Source: Paraspadella gotoi (Eukaryota > Chaetognatha). From it: a DNA stretch of 64,000 nt. The notes beneath the pieces were generated by a model. The model was not told the origin of the DNA. It did no database searches and saw only the letters and a list, made by a program, of their open reading frames with translations. The stretch spans positions 21,733,582 through 21,797,581 of the forward strand of contig CM119264.1 of NCBI GenBank assembly GCA_051294375.1, given 5' to 3'. Both the position numbers and the translations under genes were made by a program. Positions 13,715 through 25,740 of the stretch are shown here, piece after piece (the first letter of the stretch is position 1; each line of letters starts with the position of its first letter).

Positions 13715-14426
13715 CTCTTCCTCTCGTTCCAAATCCGACCCAAGCCTTTCACCTTCGCTCATCAAAATTCATGAAAGGGCGATTTGCAATCTTAGAAAAT
13801 GAATGGACCTTTCTACCCTTCTCTTTTCCTCTCTTTACTGATCTTTCTTTCCACCTCTCTATTCCTTCTCCTTTTTATTTTCTTCTCATCTCAAAATCAG
13901 TGGTTTTTTTTTACTCGAAGTGAAGTCGATTAACTCACATCGCGTGAAAGAGCGGATTGCGGATTGCGGAATTAAATTAAAATTGAAAAGGTTGTTTGTA
14001 AGATGACTGGAGTAATTATTTAATTGTTTAAATTAAACTTTAATAACACCGTATACTTTTTTAAACCGACTCTTTGTCTTCCTTTTTTGTTTTTCAGTTT
14101 TTGACATAATATTTCTCGTACAATTCGTTAAGTTTCAAGGTTGATGTTTTTTGTCCTATTGAACGATTCCAAGTTTTAAAATGTTAATTTAGCTCGTTAA
14201 TGTGTGATAAATTTAAAAATAGGTAAGTGGTTATTAGTATATAGTTTCAAAATTAGATCTTGAATAATTCATTGAATAAATATTGTTTAAATATTGAATA
14301 ATATTGAATAATGAATATCGTTCTCACATTGACTGTGCTTTCGAAGACCAATTTGCTACCAGAGTCTTCTTGCCGCAAAGTCGGCTTCGTCGTGAAAGTT
14401 GGCGCCAAATCTTCGCCGGGACCCAT
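1380..14426 (-). CDS. Twitchin-like muscle Ig-domain protein, N-terminal part
   Basis: Giant muscle proteins of the twitchin/titin class are strings of Ig and Fn3 domains on thick filaments; only an N-terminal Ig string is visible. Exons seen (5' to 3'): 14426-14328, 13481-13378, 12200-12091, 6444-6293, 5720-5568, 3104-2979, 2558-2375, 1937-1813, 1563-1380. They encode four I-set Ig domains. Each begins with a P-x-F-x-x-K/Q-P-x-I/L strand, has the core Trp near an exon end, and has a D-A/S-G-x-Y motif; Ig1 and Ig2 end in ANxxLNF, Ig3 and Ig4 in LDLSQ. The start MGPGEDLAPTF is chosen because the first Ig strand follows at once, as in twitchin. Phases do not match between Ig1 and Ig2 or between Ig2 and Ig3, so linker exons are missing from this model. 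The exon 2558-2375 has internal frame breaks. No kinase or Fn3 domain is seen. Another Ig-rich muscle protein remains possible. Confidence 0.65.
3174..3240. repeat. Minisatellite, 14-bp unit
   Basis: Tandem copies of TTAAAGGGGTGAAG with small variations, in the intron just upstream (gene sense) of the third Ig domain. Confidence 0.7.
3891..4142. repeat. (CT)n microsatellite, two blocks
   Basis: Two long CT runs separated by about 60 bases of unique DNA, in an intron of the twitchin-like gene. Confidence 0.95.
4944..5426. mobile_element. MITE with 24-bp perfect TIRs, TA flanks
   Basis: Perfect inverted ends start CTATCTAGGAAAAAAGTATA at 4946 and close at 5424. Both are flanked by TA, as for Tc1/mariner-type target sites. 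Matching bases extend the perfect inverted repeat to 28 (4943-4970 and 5400-5427). The 430-bp interior has no coding capacity. Two further copies, more diverged, sit at 53698-54148 and 61003-61529. Non-autonomous Tc1/mariner-like identity is inferred from the TA flanks; no transposase is present. Confidence 0.75.
5703..5925. repeat. Minisatellite bounded by a duplicated splice-acceptor block
   Basis: GAGAAGGTTGAG-type units (about 5735-5890) lie next to the 3' splice site of an Ig exon. A block of about 30 bases, including the first 17 exon bases and the acceptor, occurs at both ends (5703-5735 and 5892-5925). The copy at 5703 continues into the Ig coding sequence and is taken as the functional one. 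Confidence 0.8.
6208..6292. repeat. (CT)n microsatellite abutting a splice donor
   Basis: The run ends at the GTGAGA donor of the Ig2 exon (exon end 6293), so in the transcript the intron begins with GTGAGAGAGA. Confidence 0.9.
7612..7641. repeat. (GAAA)n microsatellite
   Basis: Short GAAA run in an intron of the twitchin-like gene. Confidence 0.8.
7805..8000. repeat. Degenerate TTAGG-type minisatellite
   Basis: Irregular repeats of GGATTAGGTTAA and TTAGGGATTAGG fill about 190 bases. They resemble animal telomere repeats (TTAGG/TTAGGG) but are interrupted and not in register. Confidence 0.5.
9012..9066. repeat. (GA)n microsatellite
   Basis: GA run in an intron of the twitchin-like gene. 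A CT run follows at about 9280-9324. Confidence 0.9.
10180..10195. promoter_or_regulatory. Two adjacent TGACGTCA (CRE) motifs
   Basis: Two perfect 8-bp palindromes TGACGTCA abut at 10180-10187 and 10188-10195. This is the classic CREB/ATF site. They lie in a long intron of the twitchin-like gene. Function is inferred from the motif only. Confidence 0.35.
11250..11289. repeat. (TCG)n microsatellite
   Basis: About 12 TCG units in an intron of the twitchin-like gene. Confidence 0.9.
12358..12404. repeat. (CT)n microsatellite
   Basis: CT run about 160 bases upstream, in gene sense, of the 12200-12091 Ig exon. Confidence 0.9.
13651..13710. repeat. (CT)n microsatellite
   Basis: CT run in the first recognised intron of the twitchin-like gene. 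Confidence 0.9.
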
Positions 14427-16283
14427 TTTGAATTCGTGATGACGATTTTGGCCCAAAGGTTTTTCACATTAACGACACGAAGAGTCTTCGACGTGATACC
14501 GTCGTTTCGTCGCCCTTTTCACCCTGTGACGCCGTCCCTAGTTCGTCCGCGCGAGGCTTACGTTATTGATTATTTTATTAAATCCAGGTTTGTTTGTTAG
14601 TAGAATAATTTCTATGTGAATATTACTTTTTCATTCGTCGTTATTCTTTGTTCTTTTCATTGCGGGCGAAAATAAAAAGTTTCGGTTTCGATGTTATTTT
14701 GTTTTTCGTTGGTTTGTTCGATGACGCCGCGTGTCGCCTCTTACTCGTAGTTTCTATCAAAAGAAACAAAAGTGCATAGATAAAAAGTTCTCCAAAGTAT
14801 ATAAACTATTGAAATTAAATAAAATATATTAAAAAATAGAAAAGTTTATCTCATTAAAGAAAAATTAAAGTTTCACTACTTATATCAGAGTTATTTCATG
14901 CCGATCGAAAACGTGTTTCTCACTGAAAACGCAGCCTTCGATGTTTCTAAATCCGCTAATTCGAGACTTCCAAATCTTGTAGTAGTAATCATTTATAGTT
15001 TGGAAAAGATCAAAAGATAGATTATCTCCATTTCTAAACCTTCGAAGCCAAAGATCGACGTTTTATCAAGCTCTTTTGCTTTTTTGCTTGACTTTCTCCA
15101 AGCATCACATTTAAAACGTCCGATTCGACTGACTCGTCGATAAAATGATCCTCCGGCTTCTGGAGGAGAAAACTACTTCCATAGCGTCAAATTTATAATA
15201 GCGATCGTAAATTGAAAAGAAATTATTGATAATGTTTAAATTTCCTAAAAAATAAACGCATTCTTGTGGAGGGAGCGTTTTGCTTTTGTCTGAGAGGGAA
15301 AGAGATAGAGACAGAGAAAGAGAGAAAAAGGAAGAGAGAGAGAGAGAGAGAATGATCGAATGAATGAAAACGATTTTCATGACGTAGTCGTACTTCAATA
15401 GTAGAATCCCAATTATCCTGATTTTTTCATGAGGAAATTCTAAGAAAGTTTTTTTTATTTTTTTTTTAAAGGAACTTTGCCAATGATTTTTTTTTCTGCC
15501 TAAAATTTATATATTTCGCATAAATGTTAGTTATGTATAGGTTATTGTAAAGATTATGTAAAATGGGAATTACAAAAAATAGTTTAAACAAGAAGGAACG
15601 ATTATTCCCAGGCGTAGTTCATTCACACCGATTTTCAGTTGGCCACGTGATTACAAACTTGTGAACAAGAGGCATCTTATGATGTAACATCAATATTATT
15701 ATTTAACTATGTATTTTACTTCTTCAACTAAAAAACCGACCAAAAAGTGACTCGTATAGAGTTTTTCCAGGCGCAGTCGCGGCGCAGCTCAGAAAAAGCC
15801 GGGCGCTCGGGGTTAAAACTCGAATGATGACTTTCGTTCCGCAGAAACTCAGACGACCGACGATGAACTTTTTGCCTTATTCGTTTTGTTCTTTACGATT
15901 TTTACTTTTTAACGAACGTAAACAAACAAACAAAAACGAGATTTTGACGAAAATAAATAAATCATTATGTTAAAGTCGCGTTGTCCGAGTCGGGGCGGAA
16001 AAAAAGGCGAAAAAGCGCCATTTGTTTTTGGGTTAATTTTAATAAAAAAAATTGTCCTTTTTCAAGTGGAATCAATTGATGAGAGATTTTCACTTTGTAA
16101 CTCCCCCACCGGAAAAAAAAAATTGATTCAGTCGGTTATTTTGTTCTCGATATTTGAGGAAGAAAAAATTAGAAGATCGCAGTTCCCTTCCAGAAGATTT
16201 CGATGTGAAAGCTTAGACTGACTGAATCCATTGTTTTTGAATTAAGCTCAAGCAAAGAATAAAGGTTTTTTACGACCCGTGAG

Positions 16284-16284
<1 letters not shown>

Positions 16285-16367
<83 letters not shown>

Positions 16368-16415
16368 GAGAGAGAGGAGAGTGAGGAGAGAGAGAGAGAT
16401 GAGAGAGAGAGAGAG
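16285..16415. repeat. (GA)n microsatellite
   Basis: Long GA run with a few GG interruptions, between genes. Confidence 0.95.
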
Positions 16416-17270
16416 CACTCTAACAGAAAAACGTCATTTGAAAAGTAGACAAATGTTTCCCTTCAGTTAGACTGTTCCGATTTCCAATCAAAGAATTTCG
16501 CATTCGAAAATTGTAATATAACGATTTCTGATTTATACAAGTCGCCGGATTCTTCAGTTTAGGCAGATTTCGATGGTCCAACTCATATTGTATTTTCGTT
16601 CACCGCGACGAGGGTGAGCAAAAGTTTATACGAATCGCGATCGAAAAATCACATTTTTTGAAAAGTTGAGTTTTCGAAGAAAATATTCTGAGGATTGAAG
16701 AAAAATCAGGAATGACGACGACGACGAAAGCGACGAGGGTCGAATTCACTCTGGGTCAGCGTGGTGATCATCGTTCGTAGGTGTCGGGGGGAAAAGTGGA
16801 AATGCTGGAGGATGAACGAATGATGTTTGGGAGGTGAAAACGTAATGAGAAAAATTATGGTACGAAGATACATTTAGAACTAAATGAAAGGGAAGAAAAA
16901 CTCCTAAAAAGTAGAAGTCAAGAGAAGAAAGAAAATGGAAACAGTGAAAGAAAGTTGCTACAACAATGAATCAGACAAGAGAAAGGAAAAAGTCAAGACG
17001 TTAAGCCGAAGTAAAGAACATCGCCAAACCATCAAAACCATAAAATTGTTTAAAACTTGAGACTTTTAAGTTGAAAATGATTTCTTTCAAATCCAAAACG
17101 CTTCATCTTGACGGAGAAAGAAATAAAATCTTAATCTTTTTCTCGGAAAAGAGAAAGTCACTCGCCGAAGACGAGAATCTCGAAGGCGGCGGAGAACGAG
17201 AGGAGATCAGACCAGATCCCATTACGAGTCGTTCGAAATCGCCCACGGAATCTCAAGAGCAGGGAAATCG

Positions 17271-17474
17271 GCCAATCACGGACGGTATAATGTAGATTGT
17301 ACAATTAAGCTCGCCAATCACGAACTGTAGACTGTGGATTATGCATTGCAATCAAACTAGCCAATCACGGATTATTGACTGTAGATTACACAATCAAATC
17401 TACTATCGATAGTAGAAGAAAAAGGAACTAAGGATAGTCGGTTTGAGTTATAAAACCAAACTTGCCAATCACGG
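17271..17474. repeat. Four GCCAATCACG repeats
   Basis: The 10-mer GCCAATCACG begins at 17271, 17313, 17360 and 17464. The DNA between shares words such as TGTAGATT and CAATCAAA, so this looks like an imperfect tandem repeat. Each unit contains a CCAAT core on the plus strand; a regulatory role is not shown. Confidence 0.6.
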
Positions 17475-18372
17475 AAGTTTACAATACATTATATAAACTA
17501 TTATAAATTACTCTTATAGATTATAAAATTAAATTAGACAATATCGGTCGTCGATACCAATGCAAACCGGCTATCGTCCCGGTTCAACTCGGTCCACCGG
17601 TATTTCGACCTTTGAATGATCTCGCACGAGCGATTGCAGGGAATCAATGATAAGCGTTGCTTCCTTCTTGGGGCGAAACCCCCCCATGGGGTTTTAAACC
17701 CCCGCAGAAGTGATGGTCGACGAGCGGGGGCGGTTGGATCGGAGGGCATCGTAGAGGGGGTTGGAAGATGATTCCCTCTCACCCAAAGCCCCACCCCTTG
17801 GGGATCGCCTTTACGCCGGTGGTTATTTTTCTCCGGGGTTTTAAAGTCTTATCTTTCCGGATTTAAATACTGATTTGTTTAGGTAGGATTCTAGTAACTC
17901 TTTTTCCTTTGTTTTGAATTCGTTTTTCCTTTCGATTCTTTAGATCTGACGAGAGAAACGCGTCTGGCGAGGTTCACCCACGTTAAAGCCACGTTATGAT
18001 CTATGGAGTCGGGATCGCCGATCGCCGATTGAGACTCTTCCGACGCGACTCGAAATTTTGTTTACTTTTTCTTTAATAATTCCCTTTTCGACACGGCCCC
18101 GACTTATTTATTCGCGTAGCCATTTCTTTGTATGAAAAAAATACATGAATGAATGAATGAATTAATGAATGAATGAATGAATAAATAATATTCGAATTTG
18201 TCATCGACTACACAAGTGCTACTCATCAAGTATATCTTGTCCGTCATTCAATTTTTTTTTCTCCCAATCCTATGATCCCTCTTTCTCTCTCTCTCTGGCT
18301 CACTCTCCCTTCCCTCCTCGCGGCCAACTCTCGAAATCGCCGAATGCTTTCCAAACACAAATTCCATTTATC

Positions 18373-18416
<44 letters not shown>

Positions 18417-19186
18417 CCCGTCAATTTTTTTCTTACATTTGTCTGCGAAAATGAGGAAAGTTTTTCTTTCAAACTGTAAATTAATCCGCTTCACGTGAAG
18501 ATTCGTTTCAGTGTTTGCGTTAAAGAAAAAAAAAGTTGTTTGAAAGTGAAAAATTTTGAGCAGAAACGTCTGGACGACTTTTATACCGAATGTTAGGAAA
18601 AAGTAGCCGAGAAAATAATATGATCGTTTGAATTTAGCTTTTTTTAACTGTGTTGATCGACAAAATAAATAAATGGTTATCAGGACCGTTCATTTTTTTT
18701 TCTTTTTGTATTTGTTTATTATGGAACAGAGCAATAAATCATTTCGTGAACCAGAACTAAATTATTTCGCATTTCTGAGCCAACAATACGTATCTATCCA
18801 CAAGCTCTTCTTAACATACGAAACAAACTCTTCCTTCGATTATTTTTATCAATTTCTTATTTATTTTTCGATCGTTTATTTATGTTTTTAAATTCTTTTT
18901 TAATATTTTTTACCTGAGAATTTCTTCTCGTCAAATTTCGTGCACAATCGAGAATTTAAAAAAAATCTAAATACCATGGTAACCTGTCCTCCTTTCACAA
19001 CCTGTTAATTATTCCATGGCATAACATATTGTCTAATTTTTTACCAAACGCTATTTTTACTAAGAAAAAGCCACCAAAACAAGAATATCGATTTTGTATA
19101 AGTATTAGGGAAATTATTTGTGACTCGCGAACCTTTAACCATCTTAACCCCAATAAAGAGCCTGCCCCCCCCCCCACGATGCTTTA

Positions 19187-21557
19187 TCAAACGACAGGCA
19201 GGATGTCCATGTTCCAGGGTCTCCCTTCCGCGTCGACGGCGTTGAGGCTGCACTGAAGGTCGATCCCGTCGTCGCCGAGGAAGATGCCTTCCAGCTCATT
19301 GTCGGGGACGTCGAAGTAGCGACACTCTCCGCGACCGGAGGCTGAGTCCAGAGTCACGAACACCGTATCTGCGATTGGTGTGGGGGATATATTTTGATAG
19401 AGTGGGTGACAAACAACACTCGTTTTTAGCCGAATCTGCTTACAGCAGATTCCGGCTCTATAATTCACTTAGTCGGTCCGTCGGTCCGCCCCCCCCCCAA
19501 TCTTGTCGGACATTAACTTATATCATGTCAGAACATCGAATTATGATAAATTGTGCATTGTATTATTTTCTCTCTTTTCGTTGCTGAGCGGATATTGAGA
19601 AAGGTTTATTGTTTTGCCAATACAACGATTTTTATTATTATTATTATTATTATATATTATATTATTATATTATTATTATTAAACATGTCCTAATAATAAT
19701 AAAAATCGTTGTATTGGCAAAACAATCAACCTTTCTTGATTAATTATTTAAAAAAAAACGATGTCCGTCCGTCCGTCAGTCCGTCCGTCCCACCATAGCA
19801 AAAAACTCCAATTACTCGTGATTGGATGGATGGATTGGAATTTGAGGGTAGGGAAGTATGTGATAGAGCTGGATATGAAGTTTCGCTGTAATCGTCCGAG
19901 TGGACNNNNNNNNNNTTAATTATTTAAAAAAGAACGATGTCCGTCCGTCTGTCTGTCTGTCCGTCAGTCCGTCCGTCCCACCATAGCAAAAAACTCCAAT
20001 TACTCGTGATTGGATGGATGGATTGGAATTTGAGGGTAGGGAAGTATGTGATTGAGCTGGATATGAAGTTTCGCTGGAATCGTCCGAGTGGACCAGAGTT
20101 GAACTGCAAGAGTGACCTCGATAGCCTTACCCGTGCCGCAAAAGCCTTCGGCGATTACGAGGCCGTTGTCATTCAGATAGAGAAATTCTATGCAGCTGCG
20201 CGGGTGAGCGTATTGACCTGGATAAGGTTTCATCAAATTTAAATTCAATCAGTATACACAGGGGTTATACCCGCTCCAAAAACAGAGAAGGTCACCGACC
20301 CGCTGTTATCACGACGCCGTCCTTTTTGATGATGCTGCCAATGAGCGGAGGCGTGGCCGACTGTTTCCGGCAGTGGAGACCGGAGAAACCGGCGTAGCAT
20401 CTGCAACTGTACAGCATGTCTTGGAGATACGGCCTGGAAGATGCAGGACGGGAATAAAGCGTTAGTTCTGTATTTTTTTAAAGTTTTTTTTGTTGCTATT
20501 GTCCTTCCTGGTTGGATAGACTTGTCTGTAGCGATTGGGACGACAGATTCCGCCTGGGCTGCAGGGTTGCGGCGACAGACTGCACTCGGTAGGCATTCTG
20601 ATCTGAAAAGTTAATATGTCATGATTTAGGACTTAGGATTTAACTTGTGGATTTTGTTGTTGTTGTTGTTCTTTTGTTTTGTTTGTACCTCGCAAGCAGG
20701 AGTCTTCGCCATGTCGAGTATCTCGTCACGGCCGTTGCAGTAGCAATTGAGTTCCGTAACGGAAATCGGGTGGCAGGTGGCGCTACCTGCGATAAATTTT
20801 GTTAGCTTAATTATTACTTTTGCCCCGTTTAGGAATCGTACCGTCTTGTGGACAAAGCGAAGAATCCATACAGAGATTGACTTCGCATCTCCCAAGATTT
20901 TCGATCGGCACAGATGGATCTGAAACGAAAGTAAGGTTGTACTTGGGGTAAGGATTTCTTAGTCGGGTTTCCGCTACGAACATACCCTCGCAGGCGACCT
21001 GCACTTTTCCGGGTGAGTAAATAATGTATCCGTCGTTGCAAATCTTCCTGATCACCGTTCCGAACTCGATCTTCCAGGTTGACTCTTCCTGTTCTAATCC
21101 TACAACAAAAAATTGGTAAATAAGGTTGGTCATTTTCGAAAGTAAGAACATAACTAGGTAAAAACGCATTTCCTTTGCAACCAACGTAAAGAATTACTAC
21201 AACAACAAGTTATAGTAGAAAGTAGTATATTATAATCTCCGCCCTCCTTTATATCTCAGTTCTCACCGAAACTGGGATAAACGATCTCTCCATTTGTATC
21301 CCAGTTGGCGTTCCTCCAAGATTTAGGAAGTCTGCACCGCGCCACGACGCACTCCGCCTCTGAGTGAAAACCACACTCGCCTTGAAAAGAACATTCTCGA
21401 GACAACGACAACAACGACAACGACGGCCACCTTGGTGATTCTTCGGATTGTACATAATGATTCTTCCTTCGGGATCTTGATCGTGACCGCTGAGCCCGAT
21501 GTTGTAGCCGCATTTTAAGTTCAAGGATCTAAAAGAAACAGAAAAGAAAAAAAAAAG

Positions 21558-21628
<71 letters not shown>

Positions 21629-21705
21629 TTTTTTAGGCATTCATCATGAAATCTTTCCAATTTACAATTTATGCATGTATTTCCCTTTGTAAATAATCCC
21701 ATCCC

Positions 21706-21792
<87 letters not shown>

Positions 21793-23919
21793 AAGAGAAA
21801 GAGGAAGTTCTCACTCGTCGGTGATTGAAGGATCGTTCCAGGCGAATCCGACTCGACATTTGACTTTAATGTCGACGTGAGACTCGGGATTCGTCATCTT
21901 CACTTTGACGTTGAGGGATTCTTCGTAGCCTCCGTCGCTAGGACGAAGACCTGGAGGATCGGGAGAGTTGATCTGGGCGGAGTTTTGCTCTCTTTCTCTC
22001 TCCCTCTCCCTCTCTTTATATTTCCACGCCTACCGTCAAGCATGAGAACGTCTCCGTTGAGCGGCGCCTCACAAACGCCTCGTTCCATCTCCACCGACTG
22101 ACAAAGAGTCGTCGCTTTTAAAACGTCTGCAACGAAGACGTTAGATGTGAAATGAAATTTAAATGGGAGGAAAAATACAAAAAAGTACGTGCCCTTTCCA
22201 AGGACTTACCCTTCAAAGAGGACGTACACTTCCAAATCCTGGGTCCGATCAGCATTTTGGTCGACGACTGACATCGAAAGAATTCCTCGTACGAGTAAAG
22301 AATGGATGAGATGCCAGAAATAGTAAGAAGCGCTATATGCGACGACCGATAAAAGTTTGATATAATAACTACCTTACATTATTCATACAAACTCAATAAT
22401 CAACATAAATCTTCTCCCAATCCACACAAACCCTCATTCCGCGCGTCGGCTAGCCCGGTCACGTCGCATGGCTGTCCGCGAAGGCAATCGGGCAGCGGGG
22501 GTTCGGGCGGCTCGCGAATCCATTTGGGTACGACGGATCCGTCGGGGGTTATCACTGAAAATGACAAAATTACGACTAATAATAAATTGTAGTAATTTAT
22601 GTAAATTCTTATCTCAGACGTTAAGTTACCAGAGTCACATTTGATGCGCGCTGAGTTCTCGTCTATTCCGTTCTCGCTGAAGAAGTATCCTTCGCGACAT
22701 CGAACCTGTGATTGATTTGATTGATTTGATTAATTGATTTAATTGATTCAATTAATTTATTTAATTAATTGAATTAATTAATTTTATTTGATTTATTTAT
22801 TTATTGACTGATTATAGATAGATTGAATGAATAGCGAATTAAAGGATTTATCAGTTAAAACGGTGGTTTGATTGATTGATTTAATAAATTGAAAGATAAA
22901 GAGTACTGAAGAAATAACCGATTATTTGATTTTAAAAATCAGTCTTTTTTTTTCCCCCATTTTTTTTATTAATCGATCGTATCCAAACCTCGACAACGCG
23001 GCCCCGAGTGATCGGGACGTTGGCCGGCGGACGTTGATAGAGTTTGACTAGAACGAAGTCTGGGCGGAAGCAGGCGCCGGGGGTCAGCGCCGGATCCACC
23101 TGGTCGTTAGGCACGCAAAGCGCCGAGAATCCTGGAACAATATGTATGAGAGTGGAGAATCGTGTTTCTTTTTGTTTTTTGTTTTGTTTTGTTTTTTTAT
23201 TTTTAGTTTTATTTGGTTATTTCTTTTTAAACGTACAATTATTCAATAACAAGGAATCGTGGTTCTGACTTAGGAACTTTGGACATGCTAAAAGTATAGC
23301 TCTTACAAGATAATAACAAGCTTTCAATCGAAACTCGATCACAGATTCACAGTCTATATTTTATTAATTTTTAAAGTTCATGACGTAAGTATAAAAAGTC
23401 TCCAAAAATTTGATCCCTCTTTGCATGACCGATAAAGATTTCAAAACTTATTGCTCAATTAGTTTTTAAACCAAATCGGAAATGGTAATCCCGCATCGGC
23501 CGATAATTCCATAAAGACGTCCCTCCTCACCCGGATCGACCGCCAACGCCAAGACTCTTCCAGCGACGGATTCCGGCGCCGATACGACGTAGCGGCCGGA
23601 TTCGTCGCCCATCAACTGGCAGGCGATCGTCATCTCAAGGCGAAGGGCGGAAAGGCCGCGGGGGTGGTAGCCGTTCTTGCAGGCGACTGGGTAGCAGGGG
23701 GGTTGGGGAGGAGAGATTGAGGCGAGGAATGGTGGGCGAGGTGATTGGTGGTCAGTTGCAGAGGATTTACCCACTCTTTCCACGCGATCGACGACGTTGT
23801 CTTCGACGACGGGAAAGTTGTTGTTCTCCAAATTGTGGATCGACGAGATTTCCAGCGGATTAGAACATTGGACCTCGGATTTGGGAGAAAAAACAAGGGG
23901 TTGTAACGGAAGCGTCTCG

Positions 23920-23992
<73 letters not shown>

Positions 23993-25415
23993 ATTATTTA
24001 CCTTTACGGTGCAAAGCGACGTTGATACATTTTTCAAGTATCCTCTACCGCAAACACATTCTCCATTGGGGATGCTGTTCAAAAAAATGAAAAAAATTAT
24101 TTCATGTCATTAAAATAACCGATATCATATAATTTATTGTATAATCTTCTGTACTTGATCACCTGCAATAAGAGTTGGCATCCTTGGATTCACAAGTATC
24201 GTTTCCTTGACATTGCAGTCGACATCCTCCGTCAGGCTGCAGAAGATATCCACTGCAAAAAATAATTGAAATGGAATTAACTATTGACACGCAAAAAAGA
24301 ACAACAACAACGAGACTCGAGAGACTCACGCGGTGGGATCGCAAAGGGCGACTTCGCTTCGACATCTCGGAGGAAGGAATCCCTCGAGGATCCTCCACTC
24401 GCCGCTTTGGCGCCAGGCGCCCGGGACTCGGTCGCAGATCAACTCGGAGCACGACGCCGCGCGTGCCATCTCGAAATATGGGGTTGATGGGGAAATAATA
24501 AAAGATAATGAACGAGTTGGACGAGTTTGTCTGTTTATCATTGAGATTTATTGATTCGATATATAGAAAATTATTCATTTAATTGTTTAAATAAAGAACC
24601 ACAACTCGGCTCCATTTCAAAAATTATTTCACCTTCTTAAAGACGCACTTGGTGCCCCAAGGGCATCTCACGGTCGTCGGGTCGCAGTCTCGTCCGTCGA
24701 CTCGAACGCAGCCGAAGGTTTCGTCGACGCCGACGATGATGGAGTCGAGAGGTGGACATCCGCACTGAGGAAGGGAAATGGAGAAGAGAAGAGAAGAGAA
24801 GAGAAGAGAAGAGAAGAGAAGAGAAGAGAAGAGAAGAGAAGAGAAGAGAAGAGAAGAGAAGAGAAGAGAAGAATTAGAAATGGAAAGAATAAAATAGAAG
24901 AAAGAAAAATGAAATGAAAAGAGAAGTTAAGCTACTGGAAATGAACAACGAATCTCACCCGAGAGAAGATGCAGACGCTGGTGTAGTCGCCGTAACTTTT
25001 CCCGTTCGCCCAACAGTTGAAGAAAGTGTTCGGGGGACAGCGGAATATCGCGCCATCCACGATGGAAGCGAAATTGCTTTTAGAAATATAATAAATAAAA
25101 GTATTTAAGCAGTCTAAAAAACAACAACAACCACAACAACAACAACAAGTATGTGAATTGAAAGAAAGAAAGATTGATTGATTGATTGACTGAATTGTGT
25201 AAAATTGATAACCCACCAAACCTGCAGACGGCGAAACTCGACTCGTCAACTTCTCCGCCTCCAGTGGAAAAAGAAAGGTAAGTGAAGGAATTCAAGATTA
25301 GTTGTTCTTGGTGAGATTCGCAAAACCTTTTCCCTCGGCGATCAGCATAAACGGCATTTAAGACATAGAAGAGGGTAAACAAACAAAAGAGAAGCGATTG
25401 TTCGCATAGCAACAT
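19187..25415 (-). CDS. Secreted sushi/CCP-like cysteine-rich protein
   Basis: The start at 25415 opens a 24-residue hydrophobic signal peptide (MLLCEQSLLFCLFTLFYVLN, cut near AVYA). First exons: 25415-25222, 25076-24959, 24764-24633, 24469-24330, then about 20 small exons down to a stop at 19187-19189. The chain has many Cys-x-x-G-Y/F patterns such as ACKNGYHPRG, VRCREGYFF, VKCRVGFAW and KICNDGYII, typical of sushi (CCP) modules. Near 20430-20330 there is an EGF-like stretch, YSCRCYAGFSGLHC. No membrane helix follows, so it is probably secreted. Phases agree at nearly all junctions; those near 20495/20430 and 22440/22290 are uncertain. No ortholog is recognised; matrix, adhesion or complement-like binding is all the modules suggest. 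Confidence 0.7.
19599..19735. mobile_element. Small foldback (MITE-like) element
   Basis: Inverted arms of about 45 bases (19599-19643 and 19691-19735) match except for one base, around an AT-rich loop of TTA repeats. No coding capacity. It lies inside the hairpin-ended repeat, so it may be a later insertion. Confidence 0.65.
19906..19915. other. Assembly gap, 10 N, with duplicated flanks
   Basis: The 166 bases before the gap (19740-19905) and the 178 after it (19916-20093) are near-identical direct copies, the second with extra GTCTGTCT units. This is the usual look of overlapping contig ends that were not merged. Confidence 0.85.
21555..21787. repeat. (GA)n microsatellites, two blocks
   Basis: GA runs at about 21555-21624 and 21712-21787. 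On the gene strand they read (CT)n, and the first lies just upstream of the acceptor of the exon that starts near 21527, so it extends the polypyrimidine tract. Confidence 0.9.
23927..23986. repeat. (CT)n microsatellite
   Basis: CT run in an intron of the sushi-like gene; (GA)n in the transcript. Confidence 0.9.
24777..24871. repeat. (GAGAA)n microsatellite next to an acceptor
   Basis: Pentanucleotide run directly upstream, in gene sense, of the exon starting at 24764. It reads (TTCTC)n in the transcript, a ready-made polypyrimidine tract. Confidence 0.9.
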
Positions 25416-25740
25416 CTTTGTTGATTATGACGATGTGAGTTTTTGACGGAGAAATAAAAATCGAGTTTTCCTTTCCTTTTTTTTCGTGAAAAATATAGAA
25501 TTTTTTAGGTGGAAAATCGAGCGAAATATCTTTGGCAGAAACTATTTTCAATTTAAATTCCAATCCATGAAAAAAGGATGCAGAAAGAGAAAGAGATAGA
25601 GACAGACGGTTGCAACGACCTCTTCTATATTTGAAACTATACTACTAAATCTCAGATTCAATAAAATTATAACGGGACTTAGGCTCTATTTTGTATTTAT
25701 TTAGCTAATAATTTAAATAATATTTTGAACATTAAATTCT

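Larger units (their letters stand above)
14427..19186. other. Interval upstream of the twitchin-like gene
   Basis: No convincing coding exon. It holds a (GA)n run at about 16285-16415, four GCCAATCACG motifs at 17271-17474, a G/C-rich patch at about 17640-17830, (GAAT)n at about 18147-18185 and (CT)n at about 18377-18412. It should contain the promoter and 5' leader of the twitchin-like gene, but no start site can be chosen. Confidence 0.4.
19429..20093. repeat. Interspersed repeat with terminal hairpin, copy A
   Basis: Begins with a hairpin at 19429-19456 and continues with a GTCCGTCC-rich block and a module ACTCCAATTACTCGTGATTG. Related copies are at 41123-41600 and, inverted, at about 47820-48284. 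This copy is interrupted by a small foldback (19599-19735) and by a 10-N gap. It lies in the last intron of the sushi-like gene. Confidence 0.7.

Noticed and set aside
17534-17794. 86-residue minus-strand open frame in a GC-rich patch
   Set aside because: No domain, no clear splice sites, low-complexity Pro/Arg content.
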